A DNA stretch of 64,000 bases from Panulirus ornatus (Eukaryota > Arthropoda > Malacostraca > Decapoda > Palinuridae), in NCBI RefSeq assembly GCF_036320965.1, contig NC_092230.1:49266094-49330093 (forward strand). The letters run 5' to 3'. The notes beneath the pieces are model-generated. The model was not told where the DNA came from, did no database searches, and saw only the letters and a program-made list of their open reading frames with translations. Shown here one piece after another: positions 37,285 through 49,966 of the stretch; position 1 is the first letter of the stretch, and the number at the start of each line of letters is the position of its first letter. The translations under genes were made by a program, and so were the position numbers.

Positions 37285-38892
37285 TATATTATAAAAAAGA
37301 TTATCTCAGTTTCTCAGTTCTGACTGATACAAACCAACATATCAAGTCTTTCTTGGAATATATACAATTGTTTGTCTTGAATTATTCTAATTCTTTTGTT
37401 TACTCATCAATTAAAGTGACTCTTCAAAAAAATCAATAGTGTGATTTAGGTCTTGCCAATTCTCTTCTATGGCAAAAAAATACATCAAATATTTTTTCTA
37501 TTACTATACTGGTATAGAGTAAATTCTAGATGGCACTCTAGAGGATTAATATTATGCTTTGAAGTAAAGGAAGTTTATGAAATTCTATAAGCATATCAAT
37601 CTGAAAAGTTGATAAAAGCTTGATGCCTATGGTATAATGCACATGTAAATTAACTAACTGTATAAACATAAACTCCCTTGAGTTGTGAGCCATAAGTGGG
37701 GAAAATGTGGGTCCATACAAAAGCTTGTGAGTCTTAATTTGGGAAATGATTAAAATGGAACACAAGTGCTGTAATATGATTCAATCAAAGGACAGTGAAT
37801 AATCAATAACACAATAAATAAAGAAATTCATTACTTGCATTAAACAAACATCTTTTGATTAAAAGTGTTCATTAGTTATGTTCCATTCTGAATCAATTGC
37901 TTGAATAGTATTAGGCAGTGCAATGGAATATATATATGTGGTGAGAACTACAGACAACAGCTTTGCTTTACATTCGTGGTAACTTGTGAAGCACAACAAG
38001 CAAAACATTTTCTGGGTCCTTCATGACAGTGTAAGTATGAAGTATGTAATTCCATTAAATATCAGAATAATATCTTATATAAACTGACTAATTCACTACA
38101 GTGCATTTATTTTTCCCATCTTACCAAAGACTGAATAACAGAATCTTACCATAAATCAGAAAATTAGGATACTATATTCTGAAAGTTATATTCTGTGTTA
38201 CTATGTAACATAATTGTCTGAAATAAAGTTACTGACTGAATAGCATTATCACAACAAAAAACAACTCTGGTTTTACTTAGAAATCGTCTAAGTATCATTA
38301 AACAGTTCAAACTACTTTATTATGTTGCGCAAAGCTTCAAACAGTTAAATGTACTGTATAGAATATCTAAAGAAACAAGCCGAGCACAAGGAAATTATAT
38401 GAAACATTACAAATAATACTCATATAATGTAAATCATATGCAAACAGTGAAGCTAAGTAGTTCACCACTGACAAAACCACACTAAGGCATGCAACTAAAA
38501 CATCTTCACTCTATACATAATTCTACAGACTTTCAAAAGTTTATAGCATTGCACTGAGCAATATTAGCCTTATGAAATATCTATGAAATTAGTGAGTTTC
38601 AATGACCATTTCATTTTTTTGTAAGTACTGTATTTTAAGACATCCACTAAAAGAATTCATTCATCCATGCACACAGTGAAGATTATCACTACAACAGTTT
38701 AAAAGGAGAAGAATTGCTAGAAAGCTGAATATCTTATTTAAGAAAAGTCTAGATATACATATCCTAGTAATTTCATTAACTCTTTCAATTTCAATATATA
38801 TATAAAAACATAATTTGGGAAAATAGACTATGTATGATCATCTATTTCAACATGCTATATATACAATCACTCAAACTATCTTAATAAAACAT
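37279..38892. other. AT-rich interval, no gene seen
   Basis: Could be intron or intergenic sequence of the minus-strand host locus. No tandem repeats, transposon remnants or convincing exons were recognised. Confidence 0.5.
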
Positions 38893-38985
38893 CTACATGC
38901 TCTTGCGCAAAAAACCAAGAAGTGCCAGTGGGACAAAAGGAGGATCGAGCGAGCAGTCTCGACTCTTAGGACCGCGGAGGGCTGG
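38893..38985 (-). CDS. Candidate terminal coding exon of unknown gene
   Basis: On the minus strand, acceptor GTTTCATTTCAG precedes a GC-richer block reading PALRGPKSRDCSLDPPFVPL then ALLGFLRKSM and TAG. The block stands out in base composition from the surrounding AT-rich DNA. It joins in frame (phase 0) to the candidate exon at 39098-39148. I recognise no family. It could be an alternative 3' exon of the SYAP1 locus or a separate gene. Confidence 0.38.
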   Translation of the reverse strand, partial: PALRGPKSRDCSLDPPFVPLALLGFLRKSM

Positions 38986-39097
38986 CTGAAATGAAACAAC
39001 AACGACAACACTGTTATGAACCCTACACTTGACCTAAGATCTATGGAGAGGAGGTACCAGCTTTAGGGAGGATGTCAGCAAGTACATACATACTCAC

Positions 39098-39148
39098 CCT
39101 TAGTGGGTCATCCTTGGACATTGACAAGTTTAAAATTGAAAATCTAAC
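39098..39148 (-). CDS. Candidate 51-bp internal exon of unknown gene
   Basis: Bounded on the minus strand by acceptor GTTCTTTTTATAG and a consensus donor GTGAGTATG. Only phase 0 is open and reads VRFSILNLSMSKDDPLR. The next acceptor downstream (38985) continues in the same phase. A second 51-bp segment with acceptor and donor-like ends lies at 39329-39379 but has a stop in phase 0. Confidence 0.35.
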
Positions 39149-39430
39149 CTATAAAAAGAACATACAAAAAATATTACTATGATAAAAAAAGGTTTTATAT
39201 GAATGTTAAAAGTTTAATACTTGTGCACTGATGTTAGGTGAGGCATACTCAGCCAGCCATCCTCCAAAAGCTGAGCTCCTCTAAGAGCAACATCCACTGC
39301 CTACACACATCTGAGCACTCACTCATACTGACCCCTTGAGATGGAGCAGCCTTCACCAAAGGAAGTGTTAGAGCTTAACCTACAAACACATAGAAAATAC
39401 AGTGTTAGACAGTCTACTCTAGTTTCATTA

Positions 39431-39580
39431 GGTAGATAATTCAGATATTAGTAGCATCCAGGCAGATAATTCAGATATTAGTAGCATCCAAGCTAATACT
39501 GCAGTAGTGTTTATTTACTTTGGTCAGAGGTTAGAAAATATTGTGATGCTTGGTCAGAAGTTAGACAATGTTGTGATGCT
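39431..39580. repeat. Two adjacent 31-bp tandem duplications
   Basis: GATAATTCAGATATTAGTAG plus CATCC is repeated at 31-bp spacing (39431-39491). GTTAGAAAATATTGTGATGC plus TTGGTCAGA is repeated at 31-bp spacing (39521-39580). The two are unrelated in sequence but share the period. Confidence 0.85.
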
Positions 39581-39778
39581 TGCAGCATTCACAGAAATTC
39601 TAGCATACAGTGAGGAACATACACAGTAAATTCCCTTCTTATAATATCACAGAGCAAATAAATATTTGTATGTATGTGTAAGTACTGTGTTTGAGCATGT
39701 GAATGTGAATATACTCTGCATATAATAGTATAATTATCATTATTACCATTGTAAGTACTGTCATTATTATCATATTAC

Positions 39779-39957
39779 CGTGTAATGCCAAGACCCCTTC
39801 TGAGGAACTCCTGCAGCCTCAAGGCAGTGCACTGTGCTGGAGCAGGGAAAAGTGGGCTCCTCTGGTGCATAAAGGCCCTTGAGAGTGCTGTACTCTTTTC
39901 TGTCCACTGACAATGCTACAGAAGTATCAAAGGTGACTTCTTGCTCAGTGTCACCTT
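39779..39957 (-). CDS. Candidate internal exon of unknown gene
   Basis: Minus-strand frame reading GDTEQEVTFDTSVALSVDRK, EYSTLKGLYAPEEPTFPCSS and TVHCLEAAGVPQKGSWHYT, ending at a donor-like ACG/GTAATA in phase 0, which would continue into 39148. The acceptor is uncertain (AG at 39958-39959). The other open frame of the same DNA, after acceptor CATTGTCAG at 39907, reads to ALRLQEFLRRGLGITR and TAA at 39775-39777, and would instead make this a terminal exon. Codon-like composition is suggestive, but no homologue is recognised. Confidence 0.33.
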
Positions 39958-40539
39958 CTCAACCTCTGACAAACATGAATCCAAGCTGGATCCTCTCATA
40001 ACCCATTCTGAATGACCAACCACTCCCACACAAAAAACACCAAGCATACTAAGCATCACAAGACATTTCCTCCTCGAACTACAAACATCAACACAAGGCC
40101 ATAAGTAAATGAAATTCCCTTAGACCACGAACTGACACCAATTTCAAACAGGATAAATTGTCCATCACAATTTATGAAAAAACACAATTTATGAAAAAAT
40201 TCTTTCACTTCACCCTTAACGATACCTTACCTCCCTAACCATCCATCCTTTCAAAATCAAGTATTAAACTATAAACCACAAAAAACAGAACACTCAGAAC
40301 CACCACTATCTGCTGAGCAACCACAAACAATCAACATTTACAAAACAAAGCCAAAATTCTTCCAAAACAGTTCTTCCTCAACAGGCTTGGAACCCAGTTC
40401 TTTTGAATGGCACCAGATCTGCTCATCAAACCCACTGCTAACCCGAAACTGAAATAAAAAGATCATCCCTGCCTTCAGTTGCTAATTCTCACAAACCTTC
40501 CCTTCCTCATCAGAACAACATAAGCAAAACATATCTACA

Positions 40540-42065
40540 TCGTAATAACCTGTACTTGTGCTTGTTCGTCTATTCTGTTTCTATTTAAAAATCAAAACTT
40601 TTCCTTCTTAGAAGCATGTGTTGATACATCCCATCCCTAAGAAAGGTGACCATTCGGATCCCTTTAACTACAGTCCTATTACTTTGACACCTACTATTTC
40701 CAAAGTCTTCAAATCACCTCCTCAACTACCATATCCTTAAACACCTTGAGTCTCACAGTCTTCTCTCTAATCACTAGTATGGCTTCTGTAAGGCAAGATC
40801 CTCTTGTAATATTCTTTCCTATCTTACTAGTCTTCTCTCTGATCACTAGTATGGCTTCTGTAAGGCAAGATCCACCGGTAATATTCTATCTTACTTATGT
40901 CAAGTCATCATCCTTAAAAGATTTTTAGGAATCCTGTGTAGTTGCCCTTGACATATTCAAAGCTTGTGACGAGGTACAGCATCAGGGTCTCATCTCCATC
41001 TACGCTCCCTTCTTTTGGCTTCCCTCCCTCACTTTGTTCCTTCATATCTAGCTTCCTCTCAGGCTGATCTATCTCTGTGGCTCTTGATGGATCAGTCTCC
41101 AACCCTTTCTCCATCAAGGCTCTGTCTTGTCCCTTACACTTTTTCCCTTTTCTATCAACAACTTCCTCTCTTCCACAAATAACCTAATGCACTCATATGC
41201 TGATGACTCGACACTGCATTCACCCACATCCTTCAATTCTGATCTTTTTCTCACTCGCTTTGCATCTCATTCCAGCTTCCTCAATAAACTCAGACTTGGA
41301 TAGGATATCTCAGTGGGGTTGATGAAATCTAGTTAAGTTTAATGCATCCCCAGCCCAGTTTCTACCCATCTCTCCATCAAAAACTCCTTACAACTCTCAA
41401 CTCTCCTTTAACAGTTCTGTAATTCCACCTCAACTCAATGAATATACTCAGTATTACTGTAACATCCACTCTTTCTTGGAAACCTATAAGAAACTGGGGG
41501 TCTAGATGTCAAAATTTCTTTTTTCTGAGCAGTTGCTCCGTTTATACAAAGGAGTGATTTGTCCTTGTAAGGAGTAATGCTCTCACATCTGGGGTGGTTC
41601 TATCCTCCCTTGACAAATTTGAATCAAAAAAGGTCCGATATAAACTTACCCAGGCTAATTACTACAAAACTACCCTCTTACCCTATGCTGCAATCTTGGT
41701 TCACGTTCCCTCTCCTACTGGTATTACTTTGGTTTTTGCATATATGCCACCACCACTAGCTATACTAAGCAATACTCAACAAACTGCTGCATTACATGAT
41801 TACTGTGAGGCTGTTGGCAACTCAAGGGTGACTCATTTTGATAAGTTTCTTTCCCTGCACCTCAAAGCTTGAAACTCTTTTCTCATATCTTTCCCAATAA
41901 CTATGACCTGGCACATCTTAAATGAGAGGTTTTGCACTTCCTCCAAAATTCATAAATACTGTTCCTTGTCTCTTCTTTTTTCCTTCCATAATCGTCTCTA
42001 TATTTCAATTAAGGGCCGGCCATGATGTGGAATTTTGTCTGTGACTGGAGCCCCCCAAAAAAGGA
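40540..42065 (+). mobile_element. Jockey-type LINE fragment (copy 3 of 3), RT to C-terminus
   Basis: With frameshifts it reads PIPKKGDHSDPFNYSPITLT, ISKVFKSPPQLP, a decayed motif A line (YSKLVTR), FGFPPSLCSFISSFLSG, LDGSVSNP, SYADDSTLHSPTSFNSDLF (the YADD box of motif C, about 41195-41230), and a C-terminal HDYCEAVGNSRVTHFDKFLS line. A 66-bp internal tandem duplication (CACTAGTATGGCTTCTGTAA at 40771 and again 66 bp later) interrupts the finger/palm region. It ends near an A-run at 42060-42080. Confidence 0.83.
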
Positions 42066-42074
42066 CAAAAAAAA

Positions 42075-43901
42075 AAAAATGCTCTGTTTGGGTCAGGGAG
42101 ATATATCAAGTGGGAGAATCATGGAAAGTGGTATGGAAAACAGAGAAGTGGCAAAAGCCTTATGTATGATGAAATGTGGTAAGGCAAATGAGGCAGATGG
42201 TATTGAACCTCAATTTCTTAGGAAAGGAGGCGTTGATTGATTAGTAAGGATTTTCAATGTAAATACGGATCAGGGTAAGATGCCTGAGGATTGGCAGAAT
42301 GCATGTATAGTGGCACTGTATAACGGGAAAGGGGACAAAGGTGAGTGTTTAAATTGAAGAGATATTAGTTTGTTGAGTGTACCTGTTAAGTTGTATGGGA
42401 GAGTAGTGACTGAGAGGATGAAGGAATGTACAAAGCATCAGACTGTGCAGGAACAATATGAATCAGGTGTTTGCTTTTAAGAATGTGTGAGAAATACTTA
42501 TAGAAGCAGAAGGATCTAGAGAAATGATTACAGATTCCTTGTGGAAGCTCTTACAAATATATGGTGTGGGAGGAAAGTTCCTAGGAGCAGTGGCAAGTTT
42601 TCACCAAGAGTGTAAGGTGTGTGTAAAAGCAGGAAGAGAGGAGAGTGAGTGGTTCCAGGTGAAGCTTGGTCTGCGGTAGGGGTGTATGATGTCATCATGA
42701 CTGTTTCATTTATGTATGGAAAGTATGGTGAGGGAGGTAAGTGCATGGGTCTTGGAGAGGGGGGAAAGTTACATGAGAAGTGAGTCAGTTGTTATTTGCT
42801 GATGGCACAGCAATGGCAGCAGATATGAGTGAGAAACTACAGAATATGGTACCTATGTTTGAGAGTGTGTGTGAAAGGAGGAAGCAGAGAATAAAAGTGA
42901 ATAAAAGCAAGGCTATCAGGTTTATCAGGGCAAAGGGTCAGGTTAAGTGGAGTGTGAGTCTGAATGGAGAAAATTTAGAGGAAGTAGAGTGTTTTAGATA
43001 ACCTGGAGTGGACATGGCAACGAATGGAACCATGGAAGTGGAAGTCAGTAATAGGGTGGGTGAGGGAGGGTAGATTCTGGGAGCATTGGGGAATGTATGG
43101 AAAGAGAGTTATCATACGTTTGGCTGAATGTGGGTGCGTTGGAAGGTATAGAAGTTCCAGGAATGTTGAATGGATGTAAGGTGTATGCTACAGATGAGGA
43201 AGTACAGTGGAGGGTGGAAAAGTTGGAAATGAGGAATATGTGGACATCAAGTGGTGTGAAGTGGTTTTATCAAGTAAGTCATAAAAGGATAAGAGAGATG
43301 TGTGGTAATGAGAAGAGTGTAGTTGACAGAGTTGAAGATGGTGTGCTGAAATGGTGTTAAAATATGGGGAGAATGAGTTAGGAGAGGTTGACAAAGAGGA
43401 TATATGTGTTAGAAGTGGTGGGGAAAAGAAGGGGTAGACCAAATGGAGATGGAAGGATGGATTGAATGAGATATGAGTGATTGGGGATTGAATGTTCACA
43501 CAGACAAAAGGCTTGTATCTGACAGAATGAATTGGAATAGTTATGTATACATGGGGTGATTACTGTCAATGGACTGAACCAGGGTATTCAAAGCTGCCAG
43601 GGGAAACCATGGAAAGATCTGTGGGGCCTGGTTGTGGATATGGAGGCTGTAGTCTCAGTGCATTACACATGACAGCTAGACACTGAATGTGAAAGAATGT
43701 GGCTTTTTATGTCTGTTTTCCTGGCGCTAACTTACTGAAGCAGGGGGTAGTGATGCTGTTTCCTGTGGGGTAGGGTAGCACCAGGAATGGATGAAGGCAA
43801 GCAAGTATGAATATGTACATGTGTATATATGTATATGTCTGTGCATGTGTATGTAAATGTTGATATGCATATGTGTGTATATGTGTGTGTATGGATGTTT
43901 A

Positions 43902-43905
<4 letters not shown>
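42075..43905 (+). mobile_element. Diverged RTE-like LINE copy, RT to 3'UTR
   Basis: An older relative of the main family. It reads EVAKALCMMKCGKANEADGI, MPEDWQNACIVALYNGKGDK, ISLLSVPVKLYGRVVTERMK, then many frameshifts. The catalytic region reads LLFADGTAMAADMSEKLQ (FADG in place of FADD, about 42784), followed by NKSKAIRFIRAKGQVKW and a C-terminal GVKWFYQVSHKRIREMCGNE. It ends in a long-type UTR (GTATGAATATGTACATGTGT) running into (TA)n at 43906. It is clearly dead. Confidence 0.85.

Positions 43906-43977
<72 letters not shown>
43906..43977. repeat. (TA)n between tail-to-tail LINE copies
   Basis: About 34 TA units, with the plus-strand diverged copy ending on its left and a minus-strand tail beginning on its right. 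Confidence 0.97.
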
Positions 43978-43984
<7 letters not shown>

Positions 43985-44197
43985 GCTTTGTCGCTGTCTC
44001 CTGCATTTGCAAGGTAGCGCAAGGAAACAGACGAAAGAAATGGCCCAACCCACCCCCATACACATGTATATACATACGTCCACACACGCAAAATATACAT
44101 ACCTACACAGCTTTCCATGGTTTACCCCAGACGCTTCATATGCCCCGATTCAATCCACTGACATCACGTCAACCCCGGTATACCACATCGCTCCAAT
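43978..44197 (-). mobile_element. LINE 3' end only (short-3'UTR type)
   Basis: A severely 5'-truncated copy: just the last codons (WSDVVYRG line at about 44195-44175), the 3'UTR with the internal deletion, and the terminal hairpin next to (TA)n. It abuts the tail of the next minus-strand copy. Confidence 0.87.
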
Positions 44198-46890
44198 TTT
44201 TTTTGCTTTGTCGCTGTCTCCCGCGTTTGCAAGGTAGTGCAAGGAAACAGACAAAAGAAATGGCCCAACCCACCCCCATACACATGTATATATATATATA
44301 CACGTCCACACACGCAAATATACATACCTATACATCTCAATGTACACATATACACACACAGACACATACATATATACCCATGCACACAATTCACACTGTC
44401 TGCCTTTATTCATTCCCATCGCCACCTCCCCACACATGGAATACCATCCCCCTTCCCCCTCATGTGTGCGAGGTAGCGCTAGGAAAAGACAACAAAGGCC
44501 CCATTCGTTCACACTCAGTCTCTAGCTGTCATGCAATAATGCCCGAAACCACAGCTCCCTTTCCACATCCAGGCCCCACACAACTTTCCATGGTTTACCC
44601 CAGACGCTTCACATGCCCTGATTCAATCCACTGACAGCACGTCATCCCCGGTATACCACATCAATCCAATTCACTCTATTCCTTGCCCGCCTTTCACCCT
44701 CCTGCATGTTCAGGCCCCGATCACACAAAATCTTTTTCACTCCATCTTTCCACCTCCAATTTGGTCTCCCACTTCTCCTCGTTCCCTCCACCTCCGACAC
44801 ATATATCCTCTTGGTCAATCTTTCCTCACTCAATCCCTCCATGTGCCCAAACCATTTCAAAACACCCTCTTCTGCTCTCTCAACCAGGCTCTCCTTATTT
44901 CCACACATCTCTCTTACCCTTACATTACTTACTCGATCAAACCACCTCACACCACACATTGTCCTCAAACATCTCATTTCCAGCACATCTACCCTCCTGC
45001 GCACAACTCTATCCATAGCCCACGCCTCGCAACCATACAACATTGTTGGAACCACTATTCCTTCAAACATACCCATTTTTGCTTTCCGAGATAATTTTCT
45101 CGACTTCCACACACTCTTCAAGGCTCCCAGGATTTTCGCCCCCTCCCCCACCCTATGATTCACTTCCGCTTTCATGGTTCCATCCGCTGCCAGATCCACT
45201 CCCAGATATCTAAAACACTTTACTTCCTCCAGTTTTTCTCCCTTCAAACTTACCTCCCAATTGACTTGACCCTCAACCCTACTGTACCTAATAACCTTGC
45301 TCTTATTCACATTTACTCTTAACTTTCTTCTTTCACACACTTTACCAAAGTCAGTCACCAGCTTCTGCAGTTTCTCACATAAATCAGCCACCAGCGCTGT
45401 ATCATCAGCGAATAACAACTGACTCACTTCCCAAGCTCTCTCATCCACAACAGACTGCATACTTGCCCCTCTTTCCAAAACTCTTGCATTCACCTCCCTA
45501 ACAACCCCATCCATAAACAAATTAAACAACCATGGAGACATCACACACCCCTGCCGCAAACCTACATTCACTGAGAACCAATCACTTTCCTCTCTTCCTA
45601 CACATACACATGCCTTACATCCTCGATAAAAACTTTTCACTGCTTCTAACAACTTGCCTCCCACACCATATATTCTTAATACCTTCCACAGAGCATCTCT
45701 ATCAACTCTGTCATATGCCTTCTCCAGATCCATAAATGCTACATACAAATCCATTTGCTTTTCTAAGTATTTCTCACATACATTCTTCAAAGCAAACACC
45801 TGATCTACACATCCTCCACCACTTCTGAAACCACACTGCTCTTCCCCAATCTGATGCTCTGTACATGCCTTCACCCTCTCAATCAATACCCTCCCATATA
45901 ATTTACCAGGAATACTCAACAAACTTATACCTCTGTAATTTGAGCACTCACCTTTGTCCCCTTTGCCTTTGTACAATGGCACTATGCAATCATTCCGCCA
46001 ATCCTCAGGCACCTCACCATGAATCATACATACATTAAATAACCTTACCAATCAGTCAACCATACAATCACCCCCTTTTTTAATAAATTCCACTGCAATG
46101 CCATCCAAACCCGCTGCCTTGCTAGCTTTCATCTTCTGCAAAGCTTTTACTACCTCTTTTCTGTTTACCAAATCATCCTCCCTAACCCTCTCACTTTGCA
46201 CACCACCTCGACCAAAACACCCTATATCTGCCATTCTATCATCAAACATATTCAACAAACCTTCAAAATACTCACTCCATCTCCTTCTCACATCACCACT
46301 ACTTGTTATCACCTCCCAATTAGCCCCCTTCACTGATGTTCCCATTTGTTCCCTGTCTTATGCACTTATTTACCTCCTTCCAAAACATCTTTTTATTCTC
46401 CCTAAAATCTAATAATACTCTCTTACCCCAACTCTCATTTGCCCTCTTTTTCACCTCTTGCACCTTTCTCTTGACCTCCTTCCTCTTTCTTTTATACATC
46501 TCCCAGTCATTTGCAATATTCCCTGCAAAAATTGTCCAAATGCCTCTCTCTTCTCTTTCACTAATAATCTTACTTCTTTATCCCACCACTCACTACCCTT
46601 TCTAATCTGCCCATCTCCCACGCTTCTCATGCCACAAGCATCTTTTGCACAAGCCATCACTGTTTCCCTAAATACATCCCATTCCTCCCCCACTCCCCTT
46701 ATGTCCTTTGTTCTCACCTTTTTCCATTCTGCACTCAGTCTCTCCTGGTACTCACACAAGTCTCCCTCCCGAGCTCACTTACTCTCACCACTCTCTTCAC
46801 CCCAACATTCTCTCTTCTTTTCTGAAAACCTCTACAAATCTTCACCTTAGCCTCCACAAGATAATGATCAGTCATCCCTCCAGGAAATAA
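44198..46890 (-). mobile_element. Longest RTE-like LINE copy (endonuclease end, linker, full RT, long 3'UTR)
   Basis: From the left: terminal hairpin (44205-44240), long 3'UTR, then a 469-codon open RT frame. To the right (upstream on minus) the EN-RT linker is spread over frameshifted pieces: TSVKGANWEVITSSGDVRRR and EYFEGLLNMFDDR at 46345-46250, then ECQERLSAEWKKVRT-like and EEWDVFRETVMACAKDACGM at 46760-46600, and finally the endonuclease C-terminus with TDHYLVEAKVKIC (the TDH/SDH catalytic His motif) at about 46877. The copy is 5'-truncated at about 46890, so most of the endonuclease is absent. Confidence 0.92.
44642..46051 (-). pseudogene. Reverse transcriptase of RTE-like LINE, 469 codons open
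   Basis: Open from FNVCMIHGEVPEDWRNDCIV to the stop at 44642-44644. Order: YKGKGDKGECSNYRGISLLS, IGEEQCGFRSGGGCVDQVFA, motif A VAFMDLEKAYDRVDRDALWK, motif B GLRQGCVMSPWLFNLFMDGV, motif C LLFADDTALVAD with FADD at 45401-45412, NKSKVIRYSRVEGQVNW, then the C-terminal CGVRWFDRVSN and GRPNWRWKDGVKKILCDRG. All RT signature residues I can place are present. The finger motif (KAAGLDGIAVEFIKKGG) is cut off upstream by a stop between GGDCMVD and LVRLFN at about 46052, so the protein is incomplete. It would convert RNA to cDNA at a nicked target. Confidence 0.88.
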
Positions 46891-46894
46891 AAGC

Positions 46895-47570
46895 AAATTG
46901 ATGCAGAAAGTTTGATGGAATGGAGTCATATATGGCAAATAAGTTTTAATGTCATTACAGTCAAACTTTATGTATTGATAGTAAAACCAAGAAGGTAAGT
47001 TACAGTGTGAAATCTGCTGAGCTGCATAATGTCCATGAGGCAAAAGACTTGGGTACAATAATCTCTGGTGCATAAAACAAGTGAGAAGTACAGAGTGGTA
47101 AAAAGATCACACAAAATTCTTGGATTCATAGGCAAGGCTTCTGAATTTACATCTAAGAAAATTACTCTCACTCTTTACAACTCAATAGTGTACCTCCAGT
47201 TTGCATGCTGTGTTCAGTTTTGGTCATCCTACTTGAAAAAGATATAGAAAGAATGGAAACAGTGCATAGGCAAGCTTCCAAGATGATTCTTAAACTGAGA
47301 AATAAAGCCTGTGAGAGTTGATGAAGTGATTTATATATATAAACCTTAAAAAAAGAGAAAGTTAAGAGAAGACATGATACATTATCAAAGGTTCCAATAA
47401 TCTTGACCTAACAAGCTACTAAAGATAAATTTTTAATTTCACTTACATTCATGGGAACACATTTTACTTCAAAAGGGGCAAAGTACTTTTTCTTCAACAA
47501 CATTGTTTACATATGCAATGATTTGCCAATCATAAGTTGAAAGCAGTACCATAGAGACATTTAGGAGAGG
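46895..47570 (+). mobile_element. CR1-type LINE fragment, RT C-terminal half
   Basis: With frameshifts it reads KVSYSVKSAELHNVHEAKDLG, then TIISG, an ITQNSWIH-like line matching NKILGFIGKAF, LTLYNSIVYLQFACCVQFWS (thumb), KDIERMETVHRQASKMILKL and a degraded C-terminal RRLRGDMIHYQRF-like line. The order is typical of CR1/Jockey-superfamily elements. It abuts the truncated 5' end of the minus-strand RTE-like copy. Confidence 0.78.
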
Positions 47571-49030
47571 ACTTAATAAATCTTTTGATTCAAAGCCACG
47601 ACTGACTTTATTCATACCCCCTTTTTCATGTAAACATGAAAAGTTTACATGTTCTTTCCGAAATACTTATATGTCTTTCTACTCTTGCCATACTGATCTA
47701 TGAGTTTCTGAGCTTTTTCATTATTACAAAGAACCTCATAAGGACTCAGTGGTCTGTTGTTGTTTGATTTCCTTTTATGTATGTCAGTTTTGGTTTCATC
47801 TCTTTGTGACTTGATAAACTTTGACCAAGAGAAATACTGTCATTTGAATAAGAGCATTTCCTTGCTTTTGTCATAAATTTATTTATATCTAATAACCTAT
47901 GAATTTTACATAAGACCCACAACATCTTAGCATGTCATCAATGATAAATGCCAGGATATTTTGTCTTCTAGATGTTAGGACCTTGAAAACCAGAGGGTAG
48001 CCAGACTTCAGGGATTGCAGTCCTCATCTCACAATTTGAGGATTCAGATTTGTCACATTACTTTGTTCATAACTGTTCATTAAATGGCCTATTTCCTTCC
48101 TGTAATTGTCAAAATAAATAATGATGTATGTACAGTGCATGCAGAGAGATATGTAATATGTAGTGGGAGATTACTCTAATCTGCAGTAAATGATATTCTG
48201 TTAATGTGAGGCCTACCAAATGGCTTGACAGAACAATATCAATAATAAGGCTATGTAGCTACAACCTTCCATTTGTTCAACAATATTTCAACATGTCCAA
48301 AGTTCTTGGTAAAGAACTTTAGTTGCAAACTTCTCTCACTACTATTCCAAACTGCATCACACTATGGCTCCATCTCTTCAGTAGGAAATGTATATGAATC
48401 TATCTTCCATATTGTACTCATTTAAAAGATAAAATGTCTTCAGTACCAGTATGAATGAATTCCAAGGATAATGTAGCTTTTACTGTATAATTCTATTCAA
48501 CTGAAAGACTAGCATCAATGTAAAAGGAAAAACTTTATCAATATGCTTGAAAGATTCTATCATTGGAAAGGCATTTCCACAGAGTCCAGCTTTCAGAGGT
48601 TTTATTGTATCTAATTAAAGGTTTAAGAGAATATTACCCTCCTGAATATAACATACAACATTATTCTTCCCTTACAGCAAACCAGAGTTTAGAATCAAGC
48701 AATTCTTGCTTGAGCTGTACTGTTGAGGCTTACTGTATATTCAAAACTGAGGTGTTCAGCAATCAATACTCTGCTGAAATAATATTCTTTTTTTTTTTAG
48801 TGACAAACTTTGTTAGGTATCACACTAAATGAACATGTTAGTCTAATTACTAAAGAACAGACCTTCCTCATCATTAAATACAAAACATGTGGATCTGTAG
48901 ATCTGCTGATCTGAAAATAAAGGTAGTTAAGGCCAGGTAATTTCCACATTGAAATCAGTCATCATAACAGTAATATAATTAGCGCAAAGTATCTTTAAAA
49001 TTCTAAGTACATAAGATTTTTAGATAAAGA
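47571..49030. other. AT-rich unique interval, no gene seen
   Basis: No recognised element, tandem repeat or exon. The plus-strand frame at 48563-48832 has no identifiable domain. Confidence 0.5.
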
Positions 49031-49033
49031 ATT

Positions 49034-49966
49034 ATTTCAGTGACTGAGTTTGGAAGAGTGTGTGAAAGGAAAAAAAAAGTTGAGAGTGAATGGGAATAAA
49101 AGCAAGGTTATAATGTTCAGCAGGCATGAGGGACAGGTTAGCCGGGGTGAGTTTGAATGGAAAAAAATTTGGAGGAAGCAACGTGTTTTAGATATCTGGC
49201 AGTAGACATAGCAGAGTATGGAATCATGGAAAAAGTGGGTCACAGGGTGGGGGATTGGGTGAAGGTTCTGGAAGCAATTAATAATGTGTGGAGAATGTTG
49301 TCAGGGAGGGCAAAAATGGGTATGTCTGAAGGAATGGTAATCTCACAATATTATATGGATGCCAGGCACAGGATATAGATTAGGCTATGTGAAGGAGAGT
49401 AAATGTGTTGGAAATCAAATGTCTGAAGACCATATGCGGTGGTGTGAAGAGGTGTGACTGAGTAAGTAATGAAAGGGGAGGAGATGTGTGAAAATAAAGA
49501 GAGTGTGGTAAGGAGAGCAGAAGTGGGTGTGCTAAAATGGTTTGGACATATGGAGAAAATGAGTGAGGAAAAGTTAACAAATATGGAGAGAATGAGTGAG
49601 GAAAGGTTAACAAAGAGGATATGTGTGTTAAAAGTAGAGGGTAACATGGAAAATGGGGAGATCAAATTGGAGATGAAAAGATAGAGTGAAAAGCTTTTGA
49701 GCAATCAGGACCTGAACATTCAGGAGATTGAAAGGAATGCATGGGACAAAGTGAATTGGAATGATGTGATATAATGGGATCGCTGTGTTGTCAATGGACT
49801 GAACCAGAATGAATGAAACGTCCGAGGTAAATCATGGAAATGTCTGTGGGGCCTTCTTGTCGACTGGGGATAGAGAGCTGTGGTTATGATGCATCACAAC
49901 CGACAGCTAGAGGATGGATGTGAGTGGATGTGGCCATTCTTCATATGTTCCTGGTGCTATGGATAG
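49034..49966 (+). mobile_element. Diverged RTE-like LINE fragment, RT C-terminal half
   Basis: Starts at the TEFGKVCERKK-like line and continues with LRVNGNKSKVIMFSRHEGQV, a VDIAEYGIMEKVGHRVGDWV line, a YYMDARHRI line, VLKWFGHMEKMSEEKLTNME and a decayed GRSNWR line, to about 100 bp of UTR. A 33-bp internal duplication (GAGAGAATGAGTGAGGAAAG line, about 49552 and 49585) lies in the C-terminal region. It ends at GTTCCTGGTGCTA, where the short-element block begins. Confidence 0.82.
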
